A stretch of DNA of 20,721 bases from Microscillaceae bacterium (GCA_003483885.1 DMXI01000457.1:1-20721); one strand, 5' to 3'; shown: positions 7,221 through 15,696, numbered from the stretch's first letter. The notes: generated by a model from the letters alone, not told the origin. Numbers and translations are program-made.

Positions 7221-7440
7221 TTTTTTCTTAGAAAAATTCTAAAAATTTTATTTTGAGTTTTGTAGCAAAAATTGTTCAAATATTTGGTTTAAAATCACTT
7301 AATCGATGAAAAAATATGTTAGTAATTGTAAATCAGAATTTTGTATAAAATCAATAATCCTTGTTTTTTGCTATATCTTCTTATTGACAAGCGTATAAAA
7401 AATAATAACTTTAGAGAGCATCTGCCATGTATAACGAAGG

Positions 7441-8322
7441 CTACAATTCGTCCAACGATGGCAAAACAATAGACTTCAGATTTTTCGTGAGTTTTTTGTT
7501 GAGTCGATCTCTAAAAGCAAGGGTATCTTTATTCACCAAATAAGGGTAATCTTCTAGCATTTGCTTAAGCTTTTCCCTTAGGTTGGTATAATCGTTCATC
7601 AGGCCCAACTGCTCCTGTATTTTTTTGTACATTTTTACCTTGGCTTTAGCACTTTCCTGGGTTTCGTCATCCAGGGCAAACTCCAGGTAATTGTAAGCAT
7701 AGCGCAGGTTTTTGGTAATCAGGCGTACATCGTGCAAAGCCTCGAAAGTACGCAAATGTGCTGCTCCATTAATCTCGTGATGGGCCAAATAAGTCAAATA
7801 ACGATTCTCAAACTTCTTATGTAATTTCTTGAAATGTCGTTTGGTGTGGAGGTGTTGTAAGTGTAATGGCAAATACACCTGAATAAAAGTTTGCCATAAT
7901 TCAAAGAATTGGCTGTCTAATAGTTTAGGTAAGTTTAGCTCCAACTCAATCCGAGCCATTTGTCGCTCGAGTTCCAGCACGTGGTTCAGTCGCTCCAGGT
8001 TAAGCTTATCTTGATTGATATCCTTTACGTGGCCTACCATTACATCAAAATCTCGCACCTTACCCAAGGTTTTCAAAATCAAACGAGAGCGCGTATGCAA
8101 GTAATGAAGCAACTCCATATCTAGGTTTTTGTGAGGGGAGGAGCGCAGAAAACCAGTAAAAGTGGTGATGGTACGCAACGATACCCGTGCCTGGTGTACA
8201 TCTTCTTCGTCTTCAAAAGTAAATAGCCGCTGAGCGTATTTTTCAAATCCACCCAGTACAGTCAAAAACTGTTTTTGCCATAGGGTAATGGTGTTATTTG
8301 GTAAAATGGGAATGGCGTTCAT
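7441..8322 (-). CDS. CHAD-domain protein (polyphosphate-associated helical protein)
   Basis: The 293-residue protein is one CHAD domain throughout. Conserved features visible are V-H43-Q-A-R-V-S-L-R near the N-terminus, L-G-K-V-R-D-F-D-V-M at about 86-95, A-L-H197-D-V-R-L-I-T-K-N-L-R-Y-A-Y, and L-G-L-M-N-D-Y at about 239-245. The family is alpha-helical with two four-helix bundles and a basic channel, and characterised members bind inorganic polyphosphate. There is no fused CYTH/triphosphatase domain here and no neighbouring ppk or ppx, so a role in polyphosphate granules is inferred from family only. No signal peptide; cytoplasmic. No clear promoter motif was seen upstream and no terminator directly after the stop. 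Confidence 0.88.
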   Translation of the reverse strand: MNAIPILPNNTITLWQKQFLTVLGGFEKYAQRLFTFEDEEDVHQARVSLRTITTFTGFLRSSPHKNLDMELLHYLHTRSRLILKTLGKVRDFDVMVGHVKDINQDKLNLERLNHVLELERQMARIELELNLPKLLDSQFFELWQTFIQVYLPLHLQHLHTKRHFKKLHKKFENRYLTYLAHHEINGAAHLRTFEALHDVRLITKNLRYAYNYLEFALDDETQESAKAKVKMYKKIQEQLGLMNDYTNLREKLKQMLEDYPYLVNKDTLAFRDRLNKKLTKNLKSIVLPSLDEL

Positions 8323-8853
8323 TGAATATAAATGGTTAGATTCTTTGACGTATTAATTTTATTGGTAACAATTCCGTAATATTTAAGTAATGATTTATAA
8401 ATATATGAAATATTCCGTTGCTCTGGAAGTGTTTATCAATTATGAGTTATGAATTGATGAATTATGAATTTTTAATGGTTAGTGATTAATGAATTTGTGG
8501 TGGTTAGTGATGAATGATCAATGTCCTTAAAGGTCAATGAGGAATTTTTAATGGCGAGCGATCAGTGGGGGATGCTTAATCCCTTGGATGTTACACCTTC
8601 GGCTGTGTTCAAGACAGCATTTTGCAAATAGGAAAGCAAAAGCATCAATTATACGATTGTTCTGTAATGCACTGCGGAATATGATATTCTGAGCGTAACC
8701 AAAGGAATCAATTGTAAATCCTCCAATAAATCACGAGCTGTGAGCTGACTTTTCATCGGGGCAATAAGCGAAGCGGAAATAGAACAATAAAAAATCAATC
8801 ACTAATCATTGACTATTGAAATTATAATTGATCAATTCATAATTTATCATTCG
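8323..8853. other. Intergenic region made largely of AT-rich inverted repeats, no gene
   Basis: These 531 bases separate the CHAD and nuoH genes. No ORF looks coding. Most of the region is the inverted-repeat element at 8447-8842. Its core (about 8560-8780) is less AT-rich and contains short stretches such as TAATGCACTGCGGAA that resemble TAATGCACCGCGAAG at 15379-15393, hinting at a dispersed noncoding repeat family. Confidence 0.6.
8447..8842. repeat. About 400-bp element with nested imperfect terminal inverted repeats
   Basis: The outer arms are TTATGAATTGATGAATTAT (8447-8465) and its reverse complement at 8824-8842, 18 of 19 matching. The inner arms TTAGTGATTAAT (8479-8490) and the complement at 8794-8805 match 11 of 12, in the same order. 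Inside the left arm GGTTAGTGAT recurs at 8477 and 8502. No transposase is present. The right arm abuts nuoH. AT-rich simple sequence could mimic some of this. Confidence 0.5.
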
Positions 8854-9957
8854 TTAAACCATCCACAAACGCCATATGCCGGCGATGAGTACAATGGCAA
8901 TAGAGAAAGGAATGAGGACTTTCCAACATAGATACATCAATTGATCTACCCGTAGGCGAGGGTATGTCCAGCGTATCCACATTTGGATAAATACCAGCAG
9001 AAAAGTTTTAGAAAGCAACCAAAAAGCCCCACTAATGTAGCCGTAAATAGTGCCAGGAGCGCCACTGGTCCAATCGGCCAGAGCTACTGGACCTATATTA
9101 GGCAAAGGAGTATTCCAGCTTCCTAAAAACAGGATAACGCCCAAGAAGCTCACCAATAGCATCATCGCATATTCGGCCAGCATCATCATCGCAAAGCGGA
9201 TACCCGAATACTCGGTATGAAAACCCGCAATAAGTTCTGACTCAGCTTCGGGGATGTCGAAAGGAGCACGATTGGATTCGGCCAGGGTGCCAATAAAAAA
9301 TATAATAAAAGCAATGAAGAGAATAGGGGAGCGTAAAATGTTCCAGCTAAAAAAACCACCCCATTGGGTCACATCTATTCCCAAAGCTTTGATGCCAAAC
9401 AAGTAGTTGACCGCTTGCCCATGCACTGGGTGACTATTGACCCAAATGCCTTGCTGGAAACTCATATCTTGTAAATCCAGGGTTTGGGTAGTCATAACCA
9501 CCGCCAAAATGGTAAGGCCAACTGGAATTTCGTAAGAAATAATTTGTGCAACCGAACGCATAGCGCCTAGCAGAGGGTATTTACTATTAGAGGCCCAACC
9601 AGCCATTAAAATACCAATGACATCGAGCGATACTATAGCCAATACGTACAACAACCCGACAGTAGCCCCAGAGCCTACCAACTCGGGCGCAAAAGGAATG
9701 GCGGCAAAACCGGCAAATACTGCTACAAAAATAATGATGGGAGCTATTTTAAAGACCTTTTTATCGGCTTCGAGCGGAACAATGTCTTCTTTCTGAATCA
9801 ATTTAAGGATATCGGCCAAGGTTTGGAGCAAGCCCATTGGTCCAACCTCCATTGGCCCCAGGCGATCTTGGATAAAAGCCGATACTTTGCGCTCGATATA
9901 CACACCCAACAAGGCAAATGTGAGTACAAACGGTAAAAAAATCAGAAATGCGATCAT
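8854..9957 (-). CDS. nuoH: NADH-quinone oxidoreductase subunit H
   Basis: The 367-residue integral membrane protein is complex I subunit NuoH (ND1), which lies at the quinone-binding site. Family signatures are I-E-R-K-V-S-A-F-I-Q-D-R-L-G-P at 21-35, G-W-A-S-N-S-K-Y-P-L-L-G-A-M-R-S at 120-135, and A-E-S-N-R-A-P-F-D-I-P-E-A-E-S-E-L-I-A-G-F-H at 226-247, with about eight membrane helices. Odd points: no other nuo gene is adjacent, although complex I genes usually cluster, and the N-terminus has only 20 residues before ERK, shorter than in E. coli NuoH. A stop codon lies just two codons upstream of the ATG, inside AT-rich repeat sequence, so no longer start is available. Related AT repeats flank both ends of the gene. 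Confidence 0.95.
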   Translation of the reverse strand: MIAFLIFLPFVLTFALLGVYIERKVSAFIQDRLGPMEVGPMGLLQTLADILKLIQKEDIVPLEADKKVFKIAPIIIFVAVFAGFAAIPFAPELVGSGATVGLLYVLAIVSLDVIGILMAGWASNSKYPLLGAMRSVAQIISYEIPVGLTILAVVMTTQTLDLQDMSFQQGIWVNSHPVHGQAVNYLFGIKALGIDVTQWGGFFSWNILRSPILFIAFIIFFIGTLAESNRAPFDIPEAESELIAGFHTEYSGIRFAMMMLAEYAMMLLVSFLGVILFLGSWNTPLPNIGPVALADWTSGAPGTIYGYISGAFWLLSKTFLLVFIQMWIRWTYPRLRVDQLMYLCWKVLIPFSIAIVLIAGIWRLWMV

Positions 9958-9967
9958 TGGTTAATAA

Positions 9968-9992
9968 TTATGAATTATAAATTATGAATGAT
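9968..9992. repeat. AT-rich repeat copy immediately upstream of nuoH
   Basis: TTATGAATTATAAATTATG and the following bases resemble the arm at 8447-8465, with about 20 of 24 positions matching. It is inverted relative to the copy at 8824-8842, so the two bracket nuoH. The sequence is low in complexity, so relationship is probable but not certain. Confidence 0.45.
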
Positions 9993-10181
9993 GAGACATC
10001 CATAATGATTTCTGGTGCTCATTTGCAATGAGTATCCTTTTTGGGATCGTCCCGATAAACCGAGGATTTTCAATTTGTAACGCGGTTTTACTGATAAGTT
10101 AATCTCAATTCACTACGCTATATGTATTACTAAGACTTCAAATAACTTACACCAACGCAAGAATCAAAATATTTGAAGCAT

Positions 10182-10213
10182 AAAAAAAGCACAGGATGCA
10201 AAATCCTGTGCTT
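10182..10213 (-). terminator. Terminator of the tricorn-like peptidase gene
   Basis: AAGCACAGGAT (10187-10197) and ATCCTGTGCTT (10203-10213) form a perfect 11-bp stem with a 5-base loop. Seven T follow on the minus strand. It lies about 40 bases past the stop at 10254. Confidence 0.92.
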
Positions 10214-10253
10214 GAATGTAATTATTTAAAGATGTAGATTAATAATCAAATCC

Positions 10254-13200
10254 TTATTTATTCTTTTTACCAGCTTGATTGGCTTCTACCTGCTTCAGCA
10301 TTTCTTTTACTGCGGCTTGAATCTGCTGATCTTCACCTTTGCTTACCTTGGCGTAATCGTTACGTACTTTAATATCTGGCTCCAATTGCTTGTTTTCTAA
10401 GAAAGTACCATCGTTTACGCGCATTCCTACCTGTGGAATACCAAATACCAAGGAGCGGTCCTGTAAATTCTCCCACCAAACAGCGGTACCTGTACCTGGA
10501 ACTGGCATACCTACCAATTTACCGATACCCAATGTTTTGTAAGTAAAAGGGAACATGTGGGCATCCGAATAGTTGGCTTCTCCCATCACTACTACCGAAG
10601 GTTTGGTCCATTTAAACTGAGGCTCCGTACCCAGGTTTTGTCCACGAGGTACAAACTCAATGTACTTTTTACCATTCAGGAAAGTAGCCAAATCATCGTG
10701 TAACCAACCACCTCCGTTGAAACGGGTATCTACAATCAAGGCTTGTTTTTGGGCGTGTTTACCCAAGGCATCTTCGTATACTTTGCGGAAACTTGACTCA
10801 TTCATTCCTCGCACGTGTACATATCCTACCTTGCCGTTAGAAAGCTTATCTACCATTTTTTCCATTTTGGTAACCCATCTTTTGTAACGCAACTGGTATT
10901 CTCGCCCGTTACTAATAGGTTTAGTAGTTTCTTCCCAGCGTTTTTTGGTTTTGGGATCGTACAACGAAAGCAAAGTAAACTTGCCACGCTTGCGGTTCAA
11001 TAATTTATAAGGATTGACATCCGACTTAAGATCAATGCCATCGATTTTTTCAATGATTACTCCAGCCTTTATTTTAGAATCCTTTTTGTCTACCGGACTG
11101 CCCTTCATTACTTCTGCAATCTTAAGGCCGTTACCTGAGTAGTTATTGTCGTAATATAAACCAAGGGTCGCAGTAGCATCACCATTTTTGGCTCTATGGC
11201 GGTAAAAGCATCCCGTGTGCGAAGCGTTCAATTCACCCAACAACTCACTCATCATATCAGCATAGTCGTAGTTGTTGTTGATGTGTGGCAAAAACTTAGC
11301 ATAAGAGCTTCTCAATCCATTCCAGTCGATTTTGTGCAAATCTTTTACATAGAACTTCTTCTGTACCTGACGCCACATATGCTCAAACATATAATCACGC
11401 TCTTTGGTTTTGTTCAAAGTCATTTCACCGTTGAAACGGATCGTTTTGCGCTTACCCGATTTGGGGTTAATTTTGGCAATTCTACCCGAAGACAACATAA
11501 AAATGTTTTTCTGGTCTTTATCCCAAGTCATTCCACCCCCGCGAGCATTCATCTTGGCCAATACTCGAGTAGAGCGGGTGCGAAGGTCAGTTACCCAAAG
11601 GTTGTATCCGCGCTCAAAACGAGCCATATAATACAGCTTCTTACCATCTTTAGATACCAAAGCCGAGCTAAGGTTAGAAGAGTGGATAGTTAAACGCGCT
11701 TTACGATCCTGGATACCTTCCAATTCAATCTTAATTGGCTTAAGGCCTTTTTTACCTCCTTTGCCTTTTTTGGCTTTGTCGTCTTTTTTACCTGTTTTCT
11801 TGGCCGCTTTTTTAGCATCTTTTTCACGCTCTTTCAAAAGCTCATAATCTTCTTTACTCAAGCGGAACTTATCGTAGGCATCTTTGGTAAAGAACATCGC
11901 ATAAATATCCATTTGGCTTCCCCAACTGGCCTGACTACGCATGCCGTTTCGGTCGGTGTAATACATCATCATTTTGCCACCCATGGCCCAGGTACCACCA
12001 CCATCGGAGTAGCCACTTTGGGTCAAATTATGAATCTTACCACCCTGAGAGCTTACCAAACCTACTTCGCCAATCCACTGACGCGGAGGAAGAAAATCTA
12101 CCAAAAACCACTTACCATCGGGCGACCAGTCATAGTATTGGTCTCCATCGCTGTAAGAATAGTTTTTATCGCCAGGTACGATCGTGCGCACTTTTTTGCT
12201 GGCCAAGTTGATTACGCGTAGCGTAGTTCTTTCTTCCAAAAAGGCTACTTCTTTGCCATCAGGCGAATACTTAGGGTCAAAAGTCTCTTTGTTAGATTCC
12301 AATACTGGGGTTTCCTTCAATACGGTAGAGCTAAAGAAATACTTCTCTTCTTTACGTGTAAGCGAAGTCTGGTAAATATTCCAGCTACCATTGCGTTCGC
12401 CAGCATACAAAATAGAGCGACCATCAGGACTAAAGCTAATGTTACGTTCTTGCTCCGAAGTATTGGTTACACGCTTGGTAGTTCCACCATTGATAGAGGC
12501 CACGAATACCTCACCACGTACTACAAAAGCCACTTCTTTGCCATTGGGCGATACCGCCATATCGGTAGCTCCACGGTTGATAGAAGTGATTTCTTCTTCG
12601 TTGTAGCGGTTTTCAGCAAAAATCTTGATGGCTACCTTTTTGGGAGAACCTCCTTTAGCTTGAGTATAAATTTCTCCATTGTAACGGAAACAAAGGGCTC
12701 CGTTATCGGCACGGGTAAGGTCACGTACTGGATGAGTGCTAAACTTGGTCAATTGCTTTTTCTGACGATTGCTCAAATTCATTTCAAATACATTGATATT
12801 GCCTTTCTCTTCACTCAAAAAAGTCACCGTTTTTCCGTCGGGCGAAATCACCGGGTTCAAATCCTCACCTTTATAATCGGTCAATTGGGTAAATTTATTA
12901 GACGCAGGCTCATAGCTCCAAATGTCACGGGTAACCGAAGAGGTGTGGTGCTTACGGCGATTGTCTTCAAAACCTTTGCGATCCTGAAAAACCATTATTT
13001 TACCTGATTTGTCGTAGTTGGCATACAAAGCTGGAGTAGTCAGTACCTGACTAGGCTTGCCACCATTTACCGATACTTTGTAAAGCTCCGACATAGCACC
13101 AGAGGGGAACATCGCGTTTTGGGCGTTGTCTAAACGACTGGCATAAAACAAAATAGATTTGCCATCGGGCGTAAAGCTACTGGGAACATCGCGCGAAGAG

Positions 13201-13529
13201 TGGTAAGTCAAACGTTTGGGTTGACCACCCTGAGCCGCAATTAAATAAATATCAAAGTTGCCATAGCGATCTGATATAAAAGCGATTTGCTTGCCATCCT
13301 TAGACCAAACCGGGTTCATATCGTGCCCCTGGTGTAGGGTTAGCGGCGTAGCATTTCCACCCTGCGCTGGCACCTTGTATAAATCACCTTTATAGCTAAA
13401 CACAATGGTTTTGCCGTCGGGTGAAATAGCAGGAGTGCTAATCCAAAGCGGGGTAACTTGGGCGTAAGTAAGTATACTTGCCCCCATCAATAAAAAAGTG
13501 AGAAAAACTCTCGATAAAGCTTTAGTCAT
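10254..13529 (-). CDS. Secreted tricorn-like S41 peptidase with beta-propeller and PDZ domains
   Basis: The 1091-residue product starts with a Sec signal peptide (cleavage near Y-A-Q24). Residues about 25-550 carry many PD40/TolB-type propeller repeats (SPDGK..V.F). Then comes a strongly basic Lys-rich segment at 565-598, more propeller (600-700), a helical core domain (705-780), a PDZ domain (about 785-870) and the S41 catalytic domain (880-1060). The tricorn catalytic tetrad is readable: S770-H771 in N-A-S-H-T-G, S988-D989 in N-Y-S-D-A-H, and probably E1045 in T-F-L-E-N-K. The spacing is almost the same as in Thermoplasma Tricorn (S745/H746, S965/D966, E1023), as is total length. Unlike archaeal Tricorn it is exported, so it probably degrades peptides in the periplasm or outside. 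It is a monocistronic unit with its own terminator. Confidence 0.93.
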   Translation of the reverse strand: MTKALSRVFLTFLLMGASILTYAQVTPLWISTPAISPDGKTIVFSYKGDLYKVPAQGGNATPLTLHQGHDMNPVWSKDGKQIAFISDRYGNFDIYLIAAQGGQPKRLTYHSSRDVPSSFTPDGKSILFYASRLDNAQNAMFPSGAMSELYKVSVNGGKPSQVLTTPALYANYDKSGKIMVFQDRKGFEDNRRKHHTSSVTRDIWSYEPASNKFTQLTDYKGEDLNPVISPDGKTVTFLSEEKGNINVFEMNLSNRQKKQLTKFSTHPVRDLTRADNGALCFRYNGEIYTQAKGGSPKKVAIKIFAENRYNEEEITSINRGATDMAVSPNGKEVAFVVRGEVFVASINGGTTKRVTNTSEQERNISFSPDGRSILYAGERNGSWNIYQTSLTRKEEKYFFSSTVLKETPVLESNKETFDPKYSPDGKEVAFLEERTTLRVINLASKKVRTIVPGDKNYSYSDGDQYYDWSPDGKWFLVDFLPPRQWIGEVGLVSSQGGKIHNLTQSGYSDGGGTWAMGGKMMMYYTDRNGMRSQASWGSQMDIYAMFFTKDAYDKFRLSKEDYELLKEREKDAKKAAKKTGKKDDKAKKGKGGKKGLKPIKIELEGIQDRKARLTIHSSNLSSALVSKDGKKLYYMARFERGYNLWVTDLRTRSTRVLAKMNARGGGMTWDKDQKNIFMLSSGRIAKINPKSGKRKTIRFNGEMTLNKTKERDYMFEHMWRQVQKKFYVKDLHKIDWNGLRSSYAKFLPHINNNYDYADMMSELLGELNASHTGCFYRHRAKNGDATATLGLYYDNNYSGNGLKIAEVMKGSPVDKKDSKIKAGVIIEKIDGIDLKSDVNPYKLLNRKRGKFTLLSLYDPKTKKRWEETTKPISNGREYQLRYKRWVTKMEKMVDKLSNGKVGYVHVRGMNESSFRKVYEDALGKHAQKQALIVDTRFNGGGWLHDDLATFLNGKKYIEFVPRGQNLGTEPQFKWTKPSVVVMGEANYSDAHMFPFTYKTLGIGKLVGMPVPGTGTAVWWENLQDRSLVFGIPQVGMRVNDGTFLENKQLEPDIKVRNDYAKVSKGEDQQIQAAVKEMLKQVEANQAGKKNK

Positions 13530-13575
13530 GATTATAGTAATTTGGTTTACTAATGGGTTAATCGGTTGAAAATTT

Positions 13576-13597
13576 GGAAGCTTTACTTCGAGCTTCC
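13576..13597. promoter_or_regulatory. Short perfect hairpin upstream of the tricorn-like gene
   Basis: GGAAGCT (13576-13582) and AGCTTCC (13591-13597) are perfect inverted repeats 8 bases apart, 47 bases before the start at 13529. It could be an operator or a leader hairpin. No matching site was seen elsewhere. Confidence 0.25.
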
Positions 13598-13751
13598 TGA
13601 AGCTTTTGACGATGTTCTTAGTGTTGTATTACAAAATGTTGGGATGTCTGTTGATCTTAAATATCGAGATGGTTGCTTATAACATAAGAGGGATTGAAAC
13701 GAGTTTTAGTTGCATATTTTTATAAATTTTAAACTTGTTGGTTCCTGATTA

Positions 13752-13912
13752 GAGTATGTTTAAATTTTGTCTTCGAGGATAAAAAAGATGAATGATTAGT
13801 GATAACGCAGCACTTTTTAGAGTGAATAGCCCAAGCTATTGACGAAAAAAATGCTAAAATTAGCGTTGATCAATCGCTTTTTTAGTCCAGATTATAAGGT
13901 TTAAACATACTC
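13752..13912. mobile_element. MITE-like nonautonomous element, 13-bp TIRs and TTA target duplication
   Basis: GAGTATGTTTAAA (13752-13764) is repeated as its exact reverse complement TTTAAACATACTC (13900-13912). Directly outside both ends is TTA (13749-13751 and 13913-13915), which reads as a target-site duplication. The 161-bp interior has no ORF. It folds on itself: AATAGC-CCAA-GCTATT at its centre is flanked by further imperfect pairings (AGCACTTTTT with AAAAAAATGCT, AACGC with GCGTT). TTA-type duplications and a terminus starting GAG suggest mobilisation by an IS5-group transposase; that family assignment is inference. Confidence 0.72.
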
Positions 13913-14001
13913 TTATTCGAACTAAGATAGAAAAAGAATTGTGAATAAAGAACTGAGTGTTGATAATTTGTGCAACACTGTTGCATTTGCTAGTTGGAAA
14001 T

Positions 14002-14033
14002 AAAAAAAGCTACTCGTCATTCTTGAGTAGCTT
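14002..14033 (-). terminator. Terminator of the metallo-beta-lactamase-like gene
   Basis: AAGCTACTC (14007-14015) and GAGTAGCTT (14025-14033) form a perfect 9-bp stem with a 9-base loop. Seven T follow on the minus strand. It lies 66 bases past the stop at 14100. Confidence 0.9.
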
Positions 14034-14099
14034 CACTAATTGTTAATCGCTAGATATTTTCAGTGTTATCGCTGTTTACATAACACGTAGCCATCGATA

Positions 14100-14882
14100 T
14101 TAACGATTCATTTTTCTGTCTAACAAAGCCATCGTGTGTTCAACCAATTCCATGTTGCCCCATTCTTGGTGAGCAGGAATTACGATTTCGGCTTGAGAAA
14201 ATTTGCTTTCAATAGTGCGCAAACCTCGTTTCCAATACTTAAGGTGAGCTTCCTTGGTGTGTCCCAAATCCTTGGTTACTTTGCTTTTGATCAACCCACC
14301 GCCAAACAACAGTTTTTGCTTAGGCAAATACACTACGATGTTGTCGGGAGTATGACCCCAACCAGGAGAAAAAATCTGGATGTCGACATTACCCGCATCA
14401 ATCATTTGGTTTTTCTGCAAAGTAGGTTTAGGCGATGGGTAACCATCTTTGACTGCGCGTTTGGCAGTTAACTTGGTAGATATTACCGGGATTTTGGCCG
14501 CCAAAAAGGCACGAATACCACCCAATCCGTACTCCTGAGAATGGGTAGGAATTACTTGAGCAATGGGTTTGCGTAAGTTCTTTTTTACCCAGTCAATCAG
14601 TTGGTTAGATTGATCATCGCTCCAGGGGGTGTCAATGATCCAAACTCCTTTACGGGTTTTGATAATCAGGCCGTTGGAAGGAAACTTAGTACTCCCCAAA
14701 TATTTGTAGGAAGTATGTACGTACACGTTCTTTGCGATCTTGGTTACTTTTATCTTAAGTGGCTTTTTCTGGGCATACCCCACCACTGCGGTTAGTAGGC
14801 TAAGCACGATTGCGAAGCCGGTTGCTCTGAAAGTTATCATTTTGGTTGTCGTTTTTTGTTTTGCTTTCGCAAAAATGCTCAA
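14100..14882 (-). CDS. Exported subclass B1-type metallo-beta-lactamase-fold protein with lost zinc ligands
   Basis: The whole length aligns by eye with subclass B1 enzymes such as BcII: G-W-G-H177-T-P-D-N-I-V-V-Y-L-P followed by G-G-G196-L-I-K-S, then D-L-G-H and I-P-A-H238-Q-E-W-G. The zinc-binding set is, however, incomplete. The HxHxD motif reads T-H114-S-Q116-E-Y118, so only the first His remains, and the site-2 cysteine is Gly196. H114, H177 and H238 are kept; His-to-Gln, Asp-to-Tyr and Cys-to-Gly are the changes. It is therefore unlikely to be a normal beta-lactamase; it may bind one metal or none. The ORF is intact, with a terminator, which argues for a working product. A second Met at residue 15 (ATG at 14838-14840) begins a clean signal peptide ending V-G-Y-A-Q and is the more likely start. 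Confidence 0.85.
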   Translation of the reverse strand: MSIFAKAKQKTTTKMITFRATGFAIVLSLLTAVVGYAQKKPLKIKVTKIAKNVYVHTSYKYLGSTKFPSNGLIIKTRKGVWIIDTPWSDDQSNQLIDWVKKNLRKPIAQVIPTHSQEYGLGGIRAFLAAKIPVISTKLTAKRAVKDGYPSPKPTLQKNQMIDAGNVDIQIFSPGWGHTPDNIVVYLPKQKLLFGGGLIKSKVTKDLGHTKEAHLKYWKRGLRTIESKFSQAEIVIPAHQEWGNMELVEHTMALLDRKMNR

Positions 14883-15298
14883 AAAATACTGATATTACTA
14901 TTGGGGTTACTACCTATTTTGCCTTTAAAATTACATGTGCAATTCGGTCTTCGAATAGTGCTTTTTGTTGGGCGAGTGCTTTGCAATTCTTTGTTGAATA
15001 ATTATGTTTACGCAAATTGTTATTGAGGTAAGGTGCAGATAATCAGCGTGTTGTGAGGGTAGGAGCCACAAGTTGCTGGCTTTTTACATCATTATGAATT
15101 GCCCCTGCCAAGTGAGCGAAAGCTTGTATATTACAAGCTACCCCAAAAACTGCGAATAAATGCGAATGACCCTTACACGAAGCGCTCTTTTTTTCGGGGG
15201 AGGGGGCCTGGATTTTCTGTTACCAATCACAACATTGGATGCTTTTGGATATTGAGTTGACAAACTTGGCAAAGTTCAGGTTATGATAGAATTCCGGA

Positions 15299-15696
15299 TT
15301 TTGTCACTCCGAATCCTCCTGTTTTGGTTGCCAAAATACACCAGTGAAGGTAATCACTCAAGTAAGCGTATTGTCACCTAATGCACCGCGAAGGGGCTGA
15401 AAGGTAGACGCGTTTTTATTCAGATACTTTGCTGCGCTACTGATGGTGTGTTTATATAAAATGCTGATTAGCCTTTGGCAGAGCACCGATACATCGGTAT
15501 TTACAACTTGAACTTCGTTCTGCGGTTATTAGTTGATTGAAATAATACTTGATGTTTGGGTTTTGTCACTCCGAACTTGTTGAGGAGTCTGCTTGAAAGA
15601 CAACTACTAGAGAATTCAGCATGACAAGCAAGATTCCTACAACTAAACACAATACTGTCACTGATAGCACCGATTCTTCGGGGCATTTTCAACTTG
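15299..15696. repeat. Two diverged copies of a repeat module
   Basis: TTTTGTCACTCCGAA occurs exactly at 15299-15313 and 15561-15575. Each is followed, 169 and 90 bases later, by a second shared motif beginning AGCACCGAT and ending CAACTTG (15482-15510 and 15666-15696). The same order in both copies suggests an old duplication. Within copy two, AGGAGTCTGCTTG (15583-15595) pairs imperfectly with CAAGCAAGATTCCT (15625-15638), as in REP-type elements. Confidence 0.5.

Larger units (their letters stand above)
6285..7440. other. Long intergenic region with RNA-gene signals
   Basis: This is 1156 bases between two minus-strand genes. Most of it is very AT-rich. The stretch from about 6880 to 7080 is visibly richer in G and C. 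The region holds two minus-strand intrinsic terminators (6562-6598 and 6805-6835) and one near-consensus minus-strand promoter (7190-7220). The short ORFs present (for example 6784-6981 and 6388-6651 on the minus strand, 6897-7118 on the plus) each overlap a terminator or lack a credible start, and I do not accept them as genes. Confidence 0.6.
13530..14099. other. Intergenic region holding a MITE-like element and a terminator
   Basis: These 570 bases lie between two minus-strand genes. They contain the hairpin at 13576-13597, the 161-bp inverted-repeat element at 13752-13912 and the terminator of the metallo-beta-lactamase-like gene at 14002-14033. No ORF is credible here, and I did not find a TAnnTTTG promoter for the tricorn-like gene. 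Confidence 0.65.

Noticed and set aside
10048..10061. TCCCGATAAACCG shared between about 10049 and the right edge (about 20708)
   Set aside because: A 13-base match is expected by chance a few times in a window of this size; flanking bases do not extend the match.
13752..13912. Complete insertion sequence
   Set aside because: The interval between the terminal inverted repeats is only about 135 bases and encodes no transposase, so it can only be a nonautonomous element.
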